Below the pieces are notes generated by a model that was given only the letters and a program-made list of their open reading frames with translations, had not been told where the DNA came from and searched no databases. Below are positions 8,283 to 19,938 of a stretch of DNA of 64,000 bases, one piece after another. Each line of letters starts with the position of its first letter. The first letter of the stretch is position 1. The DNA comes from R-RK-3 sp963834945 (lineage in GTDB: Bacteria; Pseudomonadota; Alphaproteobacteria; Rhizobiales; Rhodomicrobiaceae). A program made the position numbers and the translations under genes. Location of the stretch: the NCBI GenBank assembly GCA_963834945.1, contig CAWIDT010000001.1:372001-436000 (forward strand). Direction: 5' to 3'.

Positions 8283-9277
8283 TAGTCGCGATACCATGCG
8301 ACGAACTTCGCCACGCCCTCCTCCAGCGGCGTATGCGGCGCAAAGCCCACATCGCGCGCCAGGTCGCCGACATCGGCATAGGTCGCGGGCACGTCGCCGG
8401 GCTGCATGGGCAGGAAATTCTTCTCCGCCACGCACCCCGTCGCCTTTTCGATGGCCGCGATGAAATCCAGAAGCGCCACCGGCTGATGATTGCCGATATT
8501 ATAGAGCCGGTAGGGCGCGGACGAGCTTCCCGGACAGGGATGTGCGGCGTCCCACAAGGGGTTCGGCTCGGGCACGCGGTCGGCGACCCGGACGACGCCT
8601 TCCACGATGTCGTCGATATAGGTGAAATCCCTTGCGTGTTTGCCGTGATTATAGACGTCGATCGGCTCGCCCGCGAAGATCTTGGCGGTAAAGGTGAACA
8701 GCGCCATGTCCGGCCGCCCCCATGGCCCGTAGACGGTGAAGAACCGCAGGCCGGTCATCGGGATCTGGTACAGATGCGCATAGCTGTGCGCCATCAACTC
8801 GTTGGATTTCTTCGTTGCCGCATAAAGGCTCAAAGGATGGTCGACATTGTGATGAACGCTGAACGGCATCGCGCTGTTGGCGCCATAGACCGAGCTTGAC
8901 GAGGCGTAGACCAGATGCTCGACGCCGTTTTGCCGGCAGCCTTCCAGAATATGCAGAAAGCCGGTGAGGTTGGAGCCGATATAGGCATGCGGGTGGGTCA
9001 GCGAATAGCGCACGCCGGCCTGGGCGCCCAGATGGATCACCCGGTCCGGCCGCTGCAAGGCGAACAGCGCCTCCATCGCCTCGCGGTCGGCCAGATCCGC
9101 CTTGACGAAATGAAAGCCGTTGCGGCCTGTCAGCAGTGCCAGCCGCGCCTGTTTCAGCGCCGGATCGTAATAATCGTTGAGATTGTCGAGCCCGACCACC
9201 TCATGTCCGAGATCGAGCAGCTTCAGCGCGGTAAAGAAGCCGATGAAGCCCGCCGCGCCCGTAACCAGAATTCTCAT
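8270..9277 (-). CDS. UDP-glucuronate 4-epimerase family NAD-dependent epimerase
   Basis: This 335-residue extended short-chain dehydrogenase/reductase converts UDP-glucuronate to UDP-galacturonate or a related sugar for surface polysaccharide. The start MRILVTGAAGFIGF gives the GxxGxxG NAD motif directly at the N-terminus; an upstream in-frame Met at 9334 would add 19 atypical residues. VYASSSSVYG and SLYAATKKSNE (catalytic Tyr and Lys) follow, then FFTVYGPWGRPDMALF, typical of the UDP-GlcA epimerase (CapI/LspL) group. The gene is convergent with and overlaps the preceding methyltransferase-like gene. Confidence 0.9.
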   Translation of the reverse strand: MRILVTGAAGFIGFFTALKLLDLGHEVVGLDNLNDYYDPALKQARLALLTGRNGFHFVKADLADREAMEALFALQRPDRVIHLGAQAGVRYSLTHPHAYIGSNLTGFLHILEGCRQNGVEHLVYASSSSVYGANSAMPFSVHHNVDHPLSLYAATKKSNELMAHSYAHLYQIPMTGLRFFTVYGPWGRPDMALFTFTAKIFAGEPIDVYNHGKHARDFTYIDDIVEGVVRVADRVPEPNPLWDAAHPCPGSSSAPYRLYNIGNHQPVALLDFIAAIEKATGCVAEKNFLPMQPGDVPATYADVGDLARDVGFAPHTPLEEGVAKFVAWYRDYYRV

Positions 9278-9673
9278 GATGCGCCCAGAATGAAACGGGT
9301 GGACATTCGAGCTGTGATGCAGGTGCCGGTGCATCGATCCGAACGCAAGGCTTCAGCCGGAGCTTGGAAAGACCGATGCAGGACAAACATCTCGGACGCC
9401 GTTGCATTTGCTTCGGTGCACGAGGGTGCTCCCCGATTGACGTCTTACGTGACCGGCGCTATACGTGCAACCACGTTTCAATTTCCAGCCGACAGGCTCA
9501 GGGCCTCGCCAAGTTATAGCGCTTCCCGAAAGGTGTTACGCGGCTTTCGGATAAGAAGCGCGGCAGGCAGAGACTCCGGACACATTTCTGATTCATTTGA
9601 ATTGGGCATGGGTCTAGTACTTGCGGCCGGCACGGGATGGGCTGACGATACTCTATTCAAATTCAGGACGGAC
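9278..9673. promoter_or_regulatory. Intergenic region holding the rpsT promoter/leader and a repeat
   Basis: These 396 bases lie between the epimerase start and rpsT. No gene is supported, although the rpsT frame stays open far upstream by chance. It contains the palindromic repeat at 9518-9568. The last 60 bases before rpsT form its leader, with CAGGACGGAC just before the ATG. The rpsT promoter must lie here, but I cannot place it with confidence. Confidence 0.4.
9518..9568 (+). repeat. Hairpin repeat family 2, copy 1
   Basis: A 51-bp element begins AGCGCTTCCCGAAAGG and ends AAGAAGCGCGGCAGGC. It is repeated at 42044-42094 with only two changes. It folds on itself: GCGCTTCCCGAAAG pairs with CTTTCGG and AGAAGCGC around a GTGTTACGCGG loop. 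Weaker similarity continues about 40 bp further in both copies (ATTCATTTGAATTGGG versus ATTAATCCGGATTGGG). It lies upstream of rpsT. Confidence 0.8.
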
Positions 9674-9940
9674 ATGGCCAATACCAAATCTGCTAAGAAG
9701 GCGGTGCGCGTAAGCGAAAGGCGCACTGCGATCAACAAGAACCGCCGCAGCCGCGTGCGGACCTATATCCGCAAGGTCGAAGAAGCGATCGCGACCGGCG
9801 ACAAGGGCGCGGCGGAGACGGCGCTGCGCTCGGCCCAGCCGGAAATTATGCGCGGCGCCCAGAAGGGCGTTCTCCATAAGAATACCGCATCGCGGAAAAT
9901 ATCGCGCCTTTCGGCTCGAATCCGGTCGCTGGCGAGTTAA
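9674..9940 (+). CDS. rpsT: 30S ribosomal protein S20
   Basis: The 88-residue product starts MANTKSAKKAVRVSERRTAINKN, the standard S20 N-terminus, and is Lys/Arg/Ala-rich throughout. It ends RKISRLSARIRSLAS. S20 binds 16S rRNA early in 30S assembly. The frame is open far upstream, but the start is fixed by homology. The rpsT-dnaA neighbourhood is common in alphaproteobacteria. A strong intrinsic terminator follows, so it is a single-gene unit. Confidence 0.98.
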   Translation: MANTKSAKKAVRVSERRTAINKNRRSRVRTYIRKVEEAIATGDKGAAETALRSAQPEIMRGAQKGVLHKNTASRKISRLSARIRSLAS

Positions 9941-9984
9941 AATTCGGCCCGCTTTCGACTCCCACAACGCTGTTGTTTTATTGC

Positions 9985-10018
9985 AACGCCCAGCAAAAGC
10001 TGGGCGTTTTATTTTTTT
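9985..10018 (+). terminator. Intrinsic terminator of rpsT
   Basis: A 10-bp stem, AACGCCCAGC (9985-9994) and GCTGGGCGTT (9999-10008), with an AAAA loop is followed by TTATTTTTTT. It sits 44 bp after the rpsT stop. This is a canonical Rho-independent terminator. Confidence 0.92.
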
Positions 10019-10556
10019 ACGCTTGCGTTCAAGATGACGTTTTGAATCAAGGATTTAAGGATTTGTTTACCTTTATCAATCTAAGGTTGAGAAATGGTGT
10101 ATTTTGCAATCAAGTGAAAAATGAGGCGGAACGGGCGGATTCGTGTTGACCCGTATTCCCATTCCACCGACTCGCTTGGATTGATTTTTAATGTTGCGGT
10201 TCAATGAGTTACGGTCAGTATATCGAGTCGCGTCCCATTTCCGTCCTTGTTGCCCCATCGCGCCTCAGTGGCGCCGCCACCACGGGGCCCGCGCCGGGCA
10301 GATTGCCAGCCCCGGAGAGCGCGTGTATAGTTCATCTCATCCGAACGGGGACAGTTTCCCCTCCTGATATTTTTCCTTTGTATTGCGTACCGCCATTCTC
10401 AACGTTTGCAAAATGGCATTTGCAGACGCGCGGGATGAATTTGTCGAAGGTTGTTGTGGTTTATAAGGAGACTGCTTTCACCGGTTTTTAGCTTCGGTTT
10501 TGTGCGGCGTAAAAGAAGCAAGAAGCGCGAATGCGGTCGGCGAGCAGGAGGTTTTT
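10019..10556. promoter_or_regulatory. AT-rich regulatory region upstream of dnaA (possible origin-related)
   Basis: No convincing gene lies here. The first 190 bases are AT-rich and hold four CcrM (GANTC) sites at 10044, 10138, 10169 and 10225. A perfect IHF consensus, AATCAAGGATTTA (10045-10057), is present, and it overlaps a near-perfect CtrA-type box TTAA-N7-TTTA (10055-10069). Chance would give about one GANTC site in this length. No perfect DnaA box (TTATCCACA) was found, so an origin is only a possibility. Cell-cycle control of the dnaA locus is an alternative reading. Confidence 0.4.
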
Positions 10557-11024
10557 ATGTTTAGCGGGCTTGAGCGAGAGCGAGCGGCTTTGCGCCGTCA
10601 GCGAAGCGTTGCCTGGGCCTGGATCAGGGCCAGGGGCATCGTACAGAATCGACCCACACCCTCGCATGCGAAGCTGACGACCAGCGTTCTTCTCACGAGC
10701 GACTGCAGCGCAGGCGAAGAGATTGCGAATTGGCGTGACAGCTTGGCTGCCATCGACCACCGCAATTTGGCGCGTCAGATATGCGATCAATTCTACGACC
10801 TATCCATCCTTTCTGCCTGGCGTAACCGTGGCACAGACCCGGTCGCCGTTGAAAGGGCTGTGGGTATGGCTTTGCCGTCCTATTGCAGGGACCGGGCAAA
10901 GCCTCAGGTGAAGGACCCAGGTCCCAAGCCGGCCGAGAAGGCGCGTATCCTGAATTCGGTGTTCCCGGAACAGCCGGAACGGCGCAGCGCGGTTGTCTTA
11001 TCCATGAAATCCAAGGCGGCGTAA
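10557..11024 (+). CDS. Hypothetical protein upstream of dnaA
   Basis: A 155-codon frame starts MFSGLERERAALRRQRSVAW. An ideal AGGAGG site lies five bases upstream of the ATG, which is the main reason to list it. I recognise no domain. The codon third positions are less GC-biased than in neighbouring genes, and overlapping frames are open on the other strand, so it may not be translated. Around residues 85-105 the text (DYLSILSAWRNRGTD-like) is unremarkable. Treat it as a weak prediction. The alternative is that the whole 10.0-11.1 kb stretch is non-coding regulatory DNA before dnaA. Confidence 0.3.
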   Translation: MFSGLERERAALRRQRSVAWAWIRARGIVQNRPTPSHAKLTTSVLLTSDCSAGEEIANWRDSLAAIDHRNLARQICDQFYDLSILSAWRNRGTDPVAVERAVGMALPSYCRDRAKPQVKDPGPKPAEKARILNSVFPEQPERRSAVVLSMKSKAA

Positions 11025-11134
11025 GTCCGTCAACGCTGACATCGATGCCAGCGTAACAACCGTCCATGAGAGACGGCGTGAATGATTTCGCGCGGCTTCA
11101 ACGCTGTGGCGGAGCTTAACAGCGGGGTATTCCA

Positions 11135-12580
11135 GTGACGACATTAGAACTAAGCACCAATGCCATCGATACCAAATGGCGGCGGGTCCAGGCGAGGCTG
11201 CGCGCCGAACTGGGCGAAGACGTATTCACCAGCTGGTTTGGCAGGGTGGAGCTCGAATCCTGTGACGGCGGTACCGTCCATGTCTCGGTTCCCACGAAAT
11301 TCCTGCGCAACTGGCTGCAATCCCACTATTCCGACCGCCTTCTCGCATGCTGCAGCGCCGAACTGTCCGACGTCGAACGGCTGGAGTTCCGTGTTCGCCA
11401 GCCACATGAGGCCGCGCTCGCCGAACGCCGCCGTCCGGAACGCGCCGCCGCCAAATTCGACGCACCCAAACCCGGCGCACCGCGCACCGACGAACCCGCC
11501 TCCCGCGACGGCCGGACGGGCTGGGACGGCTTTGAGGGTTCGCCGCTGGAAGGGCGTTTCACCTTCTCGTCCTTCATCGTCGGATCGTCGAACAGGCTGG
11601 CCCATGCCGCCGCGCTGCAGGTGACCGAAGCCGTCGCCGACCAGCCGCTGCGCTACAATCCGCTCTACCTGCACGCCAAGGTTGGCCTGGGCAAAACCCA
11701 TCTGTTGCACGCCATCGCCTGGGAGGTGAAGCGCCGCAAGCCGAAGGCCAAGCTTCTCTATCTGACCGCCGAACGCTTCATGTACAGCTTCGCCGAAGCG
11801 CTGCAGACCCGCGATTCCATCACGTTCAAGGACAAGATTCGCGCCATCGACATTCTCCTGATCGACGATATCGAGTTCCTTCAGGGCCGCACCTTTCAGC
11901 AGGAATTCTGCCACACGCTGAATTCGCTGATCGACGGCGGCAAGCAAGTGGTCGTCGCCGCCGACTGCCCGCCCATGCAGCTCGAAAGCTTCGATGCTCG
12001 CATGCGCTCGCGGCTGTCCGGCGGGCTTGTGGCCGAAGTCGGCGCGCTTGATTACGATCTGCGCTACAAGGTGCTCAAGCGCCGCGCGGCGGAGAAGGCG
12101 GAGAACGAGCGCGGCTTCGAGATTCCCGAGCCGGTGGTCGAATTTCTCGCCTCCCAGCTCACCGAGAGCGGACGCGAACTCGAAGGCGCCATCACCCGCA
12201 TCCACGCAGCGTTCCAACTCACCGCGCAGCCGATCACGGTGGAGAGCGCCGAGCAGATCATCGGCGATCTGGTGCGCGGCAAGGAACCGCGCCGCGTCAA
12301 GATTGATGACATCCTTCGCGTGGTGATGAAGCATTTCGGCGTCAATCGCGGTGATCTCTTGTCCAGCCGGCGCAATCGATCCATCGTCCGGCCGCGCCAG
12401 ATAGGCATGTACCTCGCCAAATCGTTGACGGCGCGCTCGCTGCCCGAAATCGGACGGCGGTTCGGCGGCCGGGATCACACCACCGTCCTTCACGCGATCC
12501 GCAAAATCGAATCGCTTTTGGCCGAGGATCCTAGCCTGAAAGAGGAAGTCGAAGTTCTGAAGCGCCTTTTAAAAGAGTAG
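11135..12580 (+). CDS. dnaA: Chromosomal replication initiator DnaA
   Basis: This 481-residue AAA+ initiator binds DnaA boxes at oriC and opens the duplex. The GTG start yields MTTLELSTNAIDTKWRRVQARL. Domain I covers about residues 10-85. A charged linker follows at about 90-135. The AAA+ domain has Walker A GLGKTHLL (about 185) and Walker B ILLIDDIEFLQG (about 245). The C-terminal domain IV carries the DNA-binding signature GGRDHTTVLHAIRKI. The length fits alphaproteobacterial DnaA. It heads the dnaA-dnaN-recF-gyrB block. A hairpin 50 bp after the stop suggests partial termination before dnaN. Confidence 0.98.
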   Translation: MTTLELSTNAIDTKWRRVQARLRAELGEDVFTSWFGRVELESCDGGTVHVSVPTKFLRNWLQSHYSDRLLACCSAELSDVERLEFRVRQPHEAALAERRRPERAAAKFDAPKPGAPRTDEPASRDGRTGWDGFEGSPLEGRFTFSSFIVGSSNRLAHAAALQVTEAVADQPLRYNPLYLHAKVGLGKTHLLHAIAWEVKRRKPKAKLLYLTAERFMYSFAEALQTRDSITFKDKIRAIDILLIDDIEFLQGRTFQQEFCHTLNSLIDGGKQVVVAADCPPMQLESFDARMRSRLSGGLVAEVGALDYDLRYKVLKRRAAEKAENERGFEIPEPVVEFLASQLTESGRELEGAITRIHAAFQLTAQPITVESAEQIIGDLVRGKEPRRVKIDDILRVVMKHFGVNRGDLLSSRRNRSIVRPRQIGMYLAKSLTARSLPEIGRRFGGRDHTTVLHAIRKIESLLAEDPSLKEEVEVLKRLLKE

Positions 12581-12629
12581 TGCCGCGGTGCGGCTCGGAG
12601 GCCCAGAAAGCCCTGAGCCACGCAGCGCC

Positions 12630-12663
12630 ATGCCAGGTCCGGCCCTCGCGCCGGACCTGGCAT
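12630..12663 (+). terminator. Hairpin between dnaA and dnaN
   Basis: A perfect 13-bp stem, ATGCCAGGTCCGG (12630-12642) and CCGGACCTGGCAT (12651-12663), encloses an 8-base loop. There is no U-tract. It lies in the 277-bp dnaA-dnaN gap and may attenuate read-through. The rest of the gap should hold a dnaN promoter, which I cannot pinpoint. Confidence 0.6.
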
Positions 12664-12857
12664 ATCGCGTCCTGGGTCGCGGCGCAAGGCGAGCCGGCGC
12701 CGGCCCGGCCCCGCGAAGCTTGCAAAACGGGTGCGACCACGCGACAGTGCGTTGGCCCCGCGATGAGCTTGGGGGCGGCGGGCGGACTGACGGGGCAAAA
12801 AGCGGGCAACGCTATTCAAGCGCGCCGCGAAGTTCAGCGCGGCAAGGGGATGAGTCC

Positions 12858-13976
12858 ATGCGGTTGTTGATCGAGAAAAGCGCGTTGCTGAAGGCCCTGC
12901 AGCATGTGACGAGCGTCGTCGAGCGGCGCAACACCATTCCGATCCTCGCCAATGTGTCGCTGCGCGCCGAAGCCGACGCCCTGCATCTCAAGGCGACCGA
13001 CCTCGATATCGAGGTGACCGAAACCGCCAAGGCCGAAACCACGACCCCCGGCGGCACCACGGTCCCGGCGCATACGCTGCACGACATCGTCCGTAAACTG
13101 CCCGAAGGCGCCCAGATCGAGCTGGCCGGCAAGGGCGATGAGGGCCGTCTCGCGATCACGGCCGGATCGTCGCGCTTCCTGCTGGCCTGCCTGCCCGCAG
13201 ACGATTTTCCCGATCTCGGGCTCGACGGCATGTCGCATAATTTCGAATTGCCGGGGCGCGATCTGTCGCGGCTGATCGACAAGACGCGTTTCGCCGTCTC
13301 GACCGACGAGACCCGCTATTATCTCAACGGCATCTATCTGCACGCCATAGAAACCGATGGCTCATGGCACCTGCGCTCCGTCGCGACGGACGGCCATCGC
13401 CTGGCGCGCATGGATGTCGCCCTCCCCGATGGCGGCATGGGCATGCCCGGCATCATCCTGCCGCGCAAGACGGTGCAGGAACTGGCAAAATTGCTCGCCG
13501 ATCACGCCGAAACCGTCGCGGTAAACCTGTCGGCCAATAAAATCCGCTTCACGGTCGGCAATGTCGTGCTCACCTCCAAGCTGATCGACGGCACCTTCCC
13601 CGATTATCAGCGCGTCGTTCCGCAGGGCAACGACAAGACGATGCGGGTCGACAATGCGGTGTTCATCAGCGCCGTCGACCGCGTTTCCACCCTGTCCAGC
13701 GAAAAGGGCCGCGCGGTGAAATTGAACATCAGCGACGAGAGGCTGGTGCTCTCGGTGAATAATCCAGAATCGGGCTCGGCGACCGAGGAACTCAGCGTCG
13801 ATTATAGGGGCGAGCCCCTGGAAATCGGCTTCAACGCTCGCTATTTATTGGACATATCGGGGCAGTTCGAGGGAGACCGGGCTGTGTTCAAACTTTCCGA
13901 CCCCAGCGCGCCGACCGTGCTTCAGGACGAAAAAGATGCGTCGGCGCTCTACGTCCTTATGCCGATGCGGGTTTAG
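12858..13976 (+). CDS. dnaN: DNA polymerase III beta subunit (sliding clamp)
   Basis: The 372-residue clamp forms the ring that tethers Pol III and other partners to DNA. It starts MRLLIEKSALLKALQHVTSVVERRNTIPILANV, the family N-terminus, and ends SALYVLMPMRV, matching the usual MPMRL-type end that contributes to the partner-binding pocket. AVSTDETRYYLNGIYLH is the domain II hallmark. The frame is open back to 12588, but ATG 12858 fits homology and has AAGGGGATGAG upstream. It precedes recF by 148 bp. Confidence 0.98.
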   Translation: MRLLIEKSALLKALQHVTSVVERRNTIPILANVSLRAEADALHLKATDLDIEVTETAKAETTTPGGTTVPAHTLHDIVRKLPEGAQIELAGKGDEGRLAITAGSSRFLLACLPADDFPDLGLDGMSHNFELPGRDLSRLIDKTRFAVSTDETRYYLNGIYLHAIETDGSWHLRSVATDGHRLARMDVALPDGGMGMPGIILPRKTVQELAKLLADHAETVAVNLSANKIRFTVGNVVLTSKLIDGTFPDYQRVVPQGNDKTMRVDNAVFISAVDRVSTLSSEKGRAVKLNISDERLVLSVNNPESGSATEELSVDYRGEPLEIGFNARYLLDISGQFEGDRAVFKLSDPSAPTVLQDEKDASALYVLMPMRV

Positions 13977-14124
13977 GCGCGGAGACATCGCGCGTCACCG
14001 CCCCGACAGTTGGTTTCGTCAATGACCAAACTCCGGCTGAAGCCTCCGTTTGGATCGATACGCCCGGTCGCAATTCTCAATCATGCGGCTGGTGCGGAAA
14101 ATGGCTTCAGCGTGAGAGGAACTA

Positions 14125-15357
14125 TTGGCCGCATTGGGTTCACACGGGCTCGCCGATGAGAGCGATCGGGAGAGCGGCATACGCCTGCGGCTCGGCCGGC
14201 TGAGCCTGTCCAATTTCCGCAATTATGCGCAAGGAGTGCTGAGCCTTGGCGGCTGTTCCGTCGTACTGACCGGACATAATGGCTCAGGCAAGACGAATAT
14301 TCTGGAAGCGGTCTCCCTGCTGGCGCCCGGCCGCGGGCTTCGCGGTGCGCCCTTCAACGAGCTGGCGCGCCTTCAGGGCGATGGCGGCTGGGCCGTCGCG
14401 GCGCGGCTGTGGCGCGACGGCGCGGACATCGCATTGGGCACGGGCCAGCAGGCCAGCACGGGCGGCGGCGCGGCAGCGCGGCTTGTCAAGATCGACGGCG
14501 AGCACGCCGGCGGGTCCGGCGCCCTGGGCGACTATCTTCAGATCCTGTGGCTGATCCCGGCCATGGATGGCCTGTTCACCGGAGCCGCCTCCGAACGCCG
14601 CCGTTTCCTTGACCGCATGGTCGCAACCTTTGACAGTGCCCATCGTACCCGGCTCAATGCGTTCGAGCGCGCCATGCGCCAGCGCAACCGCCTCCTGGAG
14701 ATGGACGAGCGCTCCGACCGCTATTTCGCCGCCATCGAAAGCCAAATGGCGGAAACCGGCACCGCCATCGCCGCCGCGCGCATCGAGACGGTGGATCGGC
14801 TCGCCGGAACTTCGGCAACGCCCGCCTCGCCCGAGACGTTTCCCCACGCGCTTCTGGCGCTGGAAGGCACGCTGGAAGCGGGGTTGCGCGACAGGCCCGC
14901 CGTCGATGTCGAGGATGAGTATCTCAAACAGCTCGCCGTCGGGCGCGAGCGCGACAGGGCCGCCAGCCGCACCCTGTCTGGCCCGCATCGGGCTGATCTC
15001 CTGGTGCGGCACGGCCCCAAGGACATGCCCGCCGGCCTCTGTTCGACCGGCGAACAGAAAGCGCTGCTGATCGGCCTCGTTCTCGCACATGCGAAAGCGG
15101 TGAAGGCCGCGCGCGCCGGCCTTGCGCCGCTGCTGCTTTTGGACGAAATTGCAGCCCATCTGGACGCGCCGCGCCGCGAAGCCCTGTTTGCCGAAATCGA
15201 ACGGCTCGGAGCCCAGGCCTGGTTGACGGGTACGGAGCCGGAAGTATTTCTTTCGCTTCAGGAAAAGGCTGAGTTTCTTAATGTTGCCGAAGGCGCTATA
15301 ACCCATAATGGCAAGCGCGCCGGCCGGCATTATTTTATGCAATCACAATTGAGTTAG
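14125..15357 (+). CDS. recF: DNA replication and repair protein RecF
   Basis: This 410-residue SMC-like ATPase loads RecA at single-strand gaps with RecO and RecR. After a short lead (TTG start with AGAGGA upstream) comes RLSLSNFRNYAQGVL, then Walker A GHNGSGKTNILEA (about 51-63). The ABC-type signature region LSGPHRADLLV and Walker B LLLLDEIAAHLDAPRR are near the C-terminus. The start is uncertain by a few residues because no ATG is in frame before the conserved block. The gene follows dnaN and precedes gyrB by 11 bp, so recF-gyrB are probably co-transcribed. Confidence 0.95.
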   Translation: MAALGSHGLADESDRESGIRLRLGRLSLSNFRNYAQGVLSLGGCSVVLTGHNGSGKTNILEAVSLLAPGRGLRGAPFNELARLQGDGGWAVAARLWRDGADIALGTGQQASTGGGAAARLVKIDGEHAGGSGALGDYLQILWLIPAMDGLFTGAASERRRFLDRMVATFDSAHRTRLNAFERAMRQRNRLLEMDERSDRYFAAIESQMAETGTAIAAARIETVDRLAGTSATPASPETFPHALLALEGTLEAGLRDRPAVDVEDEYLKQLAVGRERDRAASRTLSGPHRADLLVRHGPKDMPAGLCSTGEQKALLIGLVLAHAKAVKAARAGLAPLLLLDEIAAHLDAPRREALFAEIERLGAQAWLTGTEPEVFLSLQEKAEFLNVAEGAITHNGKRAGRHYFMQSQLS

Positions 15358-15368
15358 GATAGGTTCCG

Positions 15369-17800
<2,432 letters not shown>

Positions 17801-17801
<1 letters not shown>

Positions 17802-18849
17802 AGCGTCGGGCGATAAGTGTGAATCGTGAGATTCCCTTTTCTCGCGAACAGTGATTTTGTGGGGTCGGGAGGGACCTCATGGGCAAATCTGTTTCGTTGG
17901 ATCTTCGGCTTCGAATGGTGCGCGGCATTGCCTCTGGCAAGTCGCGCCGCGCGGTAGCGGCCCAGTTCGAGGTGGCGCCCTCGACGGCTGTGCGGGTGCA
18001 AGCCCGCTTTGCGGCTACCGGTTCGGTTGATCCGGCTAGACAGGGGCGCCCCAAGGGCTCGGGCAAGCTTGGCTCGTATCGGGAAGCCGTTCTCGACAAG
18101 GTGAAGGCGCAGCCGGACATCACCATGCCGGATCTGGCGGCTTGGCTGGAGGCGGCGCACGGGGTGACGGCCGATCCCTCGAACCTGTCCAAGTTTCTGT
18201 GCCGGCACGGGTTCACCTATAAAAAAAACGCTGCTGGCATCGGAAAAAGAACGCGCTGACGTCAGGGTGGCCCGCCAGATGTGGTGCGACCGTCGCCAGC
18301 CTTTCATGCGCCGCCAACCGGCGCGGCTCGTCTTCATCGATGAGACCAGTGTAAAGACCAACATGACGCCCTTGCGTGGGCGCAGCCTGAAGGGAGCGCG
18401 GCTCATGGCCGATGCTCCCTTCAGCAAGTGGCGAACCCAAACCCTGGTCGCCGGCTTGCGCTGCGATGAGCTCGTTGCCCCCTGGATCATCGAGGGGGCC
18501 ATGGATGGTCCCACTTTCGACATCTACATCCGCACGCAACTCGCGCCAAACCTCAGGCAGGGCGATGTGGTGATCCTGGACAATCTGAACGTCCATAAAA
18601 GTCCGCGTGCGGCACAGGCTCTGGCCGAGCGCGGCGCCTGGTTCCTGTTCCTGCCGAAATACTCTCCCGACCTCAATCCGATCGAAATGGCCTTCGCCAA
18701 GCTCAAGACCCTCTTGCGAAAAGCCAAGGCAAGAACCTATGACGCCCTTTGGCGCGCCGTCGGCGATATTTGCAACCTCTTCGAGCCCCAGGAATGTTGG
18801 AATTATCTCAAGGAGGCGGGATATGTTGCAGGTTAATCGCCCGACGCTC
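17801..18849 (+). mobile_element. IS630-family insertion sequence 1
   Basis: This is a 1,049-bp element between TA dinucleotides at 17799-17800 and 18850-18851, the TA target expected for the IS630/Tc1-mariner group. Terminal inverted repeats are (A/G)AGCGTCGGGCGAT at both ends, with the right end read on the minus strand. It inserted in the stop region of gyrB; the TA of gyrB's TAA is the left target copy. It encodes one transposase split over two frames. Confidence 0.9.
17879..18836 (+). CDS. IS630-family transposase (two frames, probable frameshift product)
   Basis: The first frame (17879-18259) encodes a helix-turn-helix segment starting MGKSVSLDLRLRMVRG. It reads up to HGFTYKK at a run of eight A followed by C (18221-18229). 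The second frame continues as TLLASEKERADVRVARQMW and carries the DDE domain: RLVFIDETSVKTNM (first Asp), VVILDNLNVHKS (second Asp) and YSPDLNPIEMAFAKLK (Glu). The join needs a +1 (or -2) shift at the A8 run. The same A8C run joins the halves of the other IS630 element here, so it looks like programmed slippage and not damage. Confidence 0.85.
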
Positions 18850-18891
18850 TAGAGCGCGGCTCCGCGTTCAGTGGAGCGTCCGGCGCTCTAG
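18849..18891. repeat. 43-bp CTAG-ended palindromic element
   Basis: The sequence begins CTAGAGCGCGGCTCC and ends GGCGCTCTAG. The ends are complementary (CTAGAGCGC/GGCGCTCTAG), and the middle GGCTCCGCGTTCAGTGGAGCGTCC gives an imperfect inner stem. It starts in the CTAG that bounds IS630-1 and ends in the target duplication of the IS481 element. Its TAGAGCG terminus matches the IS630 and MITE-like ends. Confidence 0.65.
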
Positions 18892-18892
18892 A

Positions 18893-19938
18893 TGTGAACT
18901 TTCAGGAGGTTGTCCATTCGGTCCTGAGGAGGTCAGTTGATGTCGCCAAACACGACTGATTCTCGGAGAACCGAATGGACGTACACCAGAATGCCCGCCT
19001 CACGCCTCGCGGTCGAGAGGCAATGGTTCGAGCTGTCGTGGACAATGGTATGACCAAGGTCGACGCAGCCGGGCGCTTCAATACATCGCCCAAGACCGTC
19101 GGCAAGTGGGTTCGCCGGTTCCGCATCGAGGGCCTTGCGGGTCTGCGCGACCGCTCGTCCAGACCCCATTCCCTGCCGAGCCAAACGCCACTTGCAACAT
19201 GCGATGCCGTCGAGGTCCTACGCCGGCAGCGCCGCACCCAAGCCGCTATCGCAGCCGAGTTCGACCTATCGCAGGCGACAGTCAGCCGCATCCTCAGACG
19301 CCGCGGCCTGAGCCTGCTGTCAGCGATCGAGCCTGCCGAGCCGAGGCCGCGTTACGAGCGCAAAACGCCGGGCGAGATCATCCACATCGACATAAAAAAA
19401 CTCGGCCGTTTCAATGCAATAGGCCACCGCATCACCGGTAATCGCTCTGGCCAATCCAACCAAAGAGGCAACGGCACAGCGCCCGGCTGGGAGTTCGTCC
19501 ATGTTGCCATAGACGACCATTCCCGCGTCGCCTTCAGTCAGATCCTGCCTGATGAAAAACAGGCCAGCGCCGTCGACTTCCTGGAAGCTGCCGTCCAGTA
19601 TTACTATCGTCTTGGGGTAAATATCGCCCGCGTCATGACCGACAATGGCAGTTGCTATCGATCTCGCGCATTCGGCAAGGCATGCCGCCGGCTCGGCATC
19701 AAGCACATCCGCACCAAGCCCTATACGCCGCAGACCAACGGTAAAGCCGAGCGCTTCATCCAGAGCGCGCTGCGCGAATGGGCCTACGCCACCGCATTCG
19801 ACACCTCAGACCAGCGCCGAGCCGAACTGCCGCGATGGCTGCACCGCTACAATTGGCACCGCCCCCATGCTAGCCTCGGAAGCAAGCCGCCCATCGCCCG
19901 CCTCCCCATCACCGGGAACAACCTCTTGACGCTTCACA
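18893..19938 (+). mobile_element. IS481-family insertion sequence
   Basis: This is a 1,046-bp element with TG...CA ends. The left end is TGTGAACTTTCAGGAGGTTG; the right end, read inward, is TGTGAAGCGTCAAGAGGTTG. It is flanked by a 6-bp direct repeat TCTAGA (18887-18892 and 19939-19944), the apparent target duplication. It separates a 43-bp palindromic element from MITE copy B. Insertion was therefore at the junction CTAG shared by those two elements. Confidence 0.92.

Noticed and set aside
10990..11010. TTATCCATG as a DnaA box
   Set aside because: It has two mismatches to TTATCCACA and stands alone; insufficient for an origin call.
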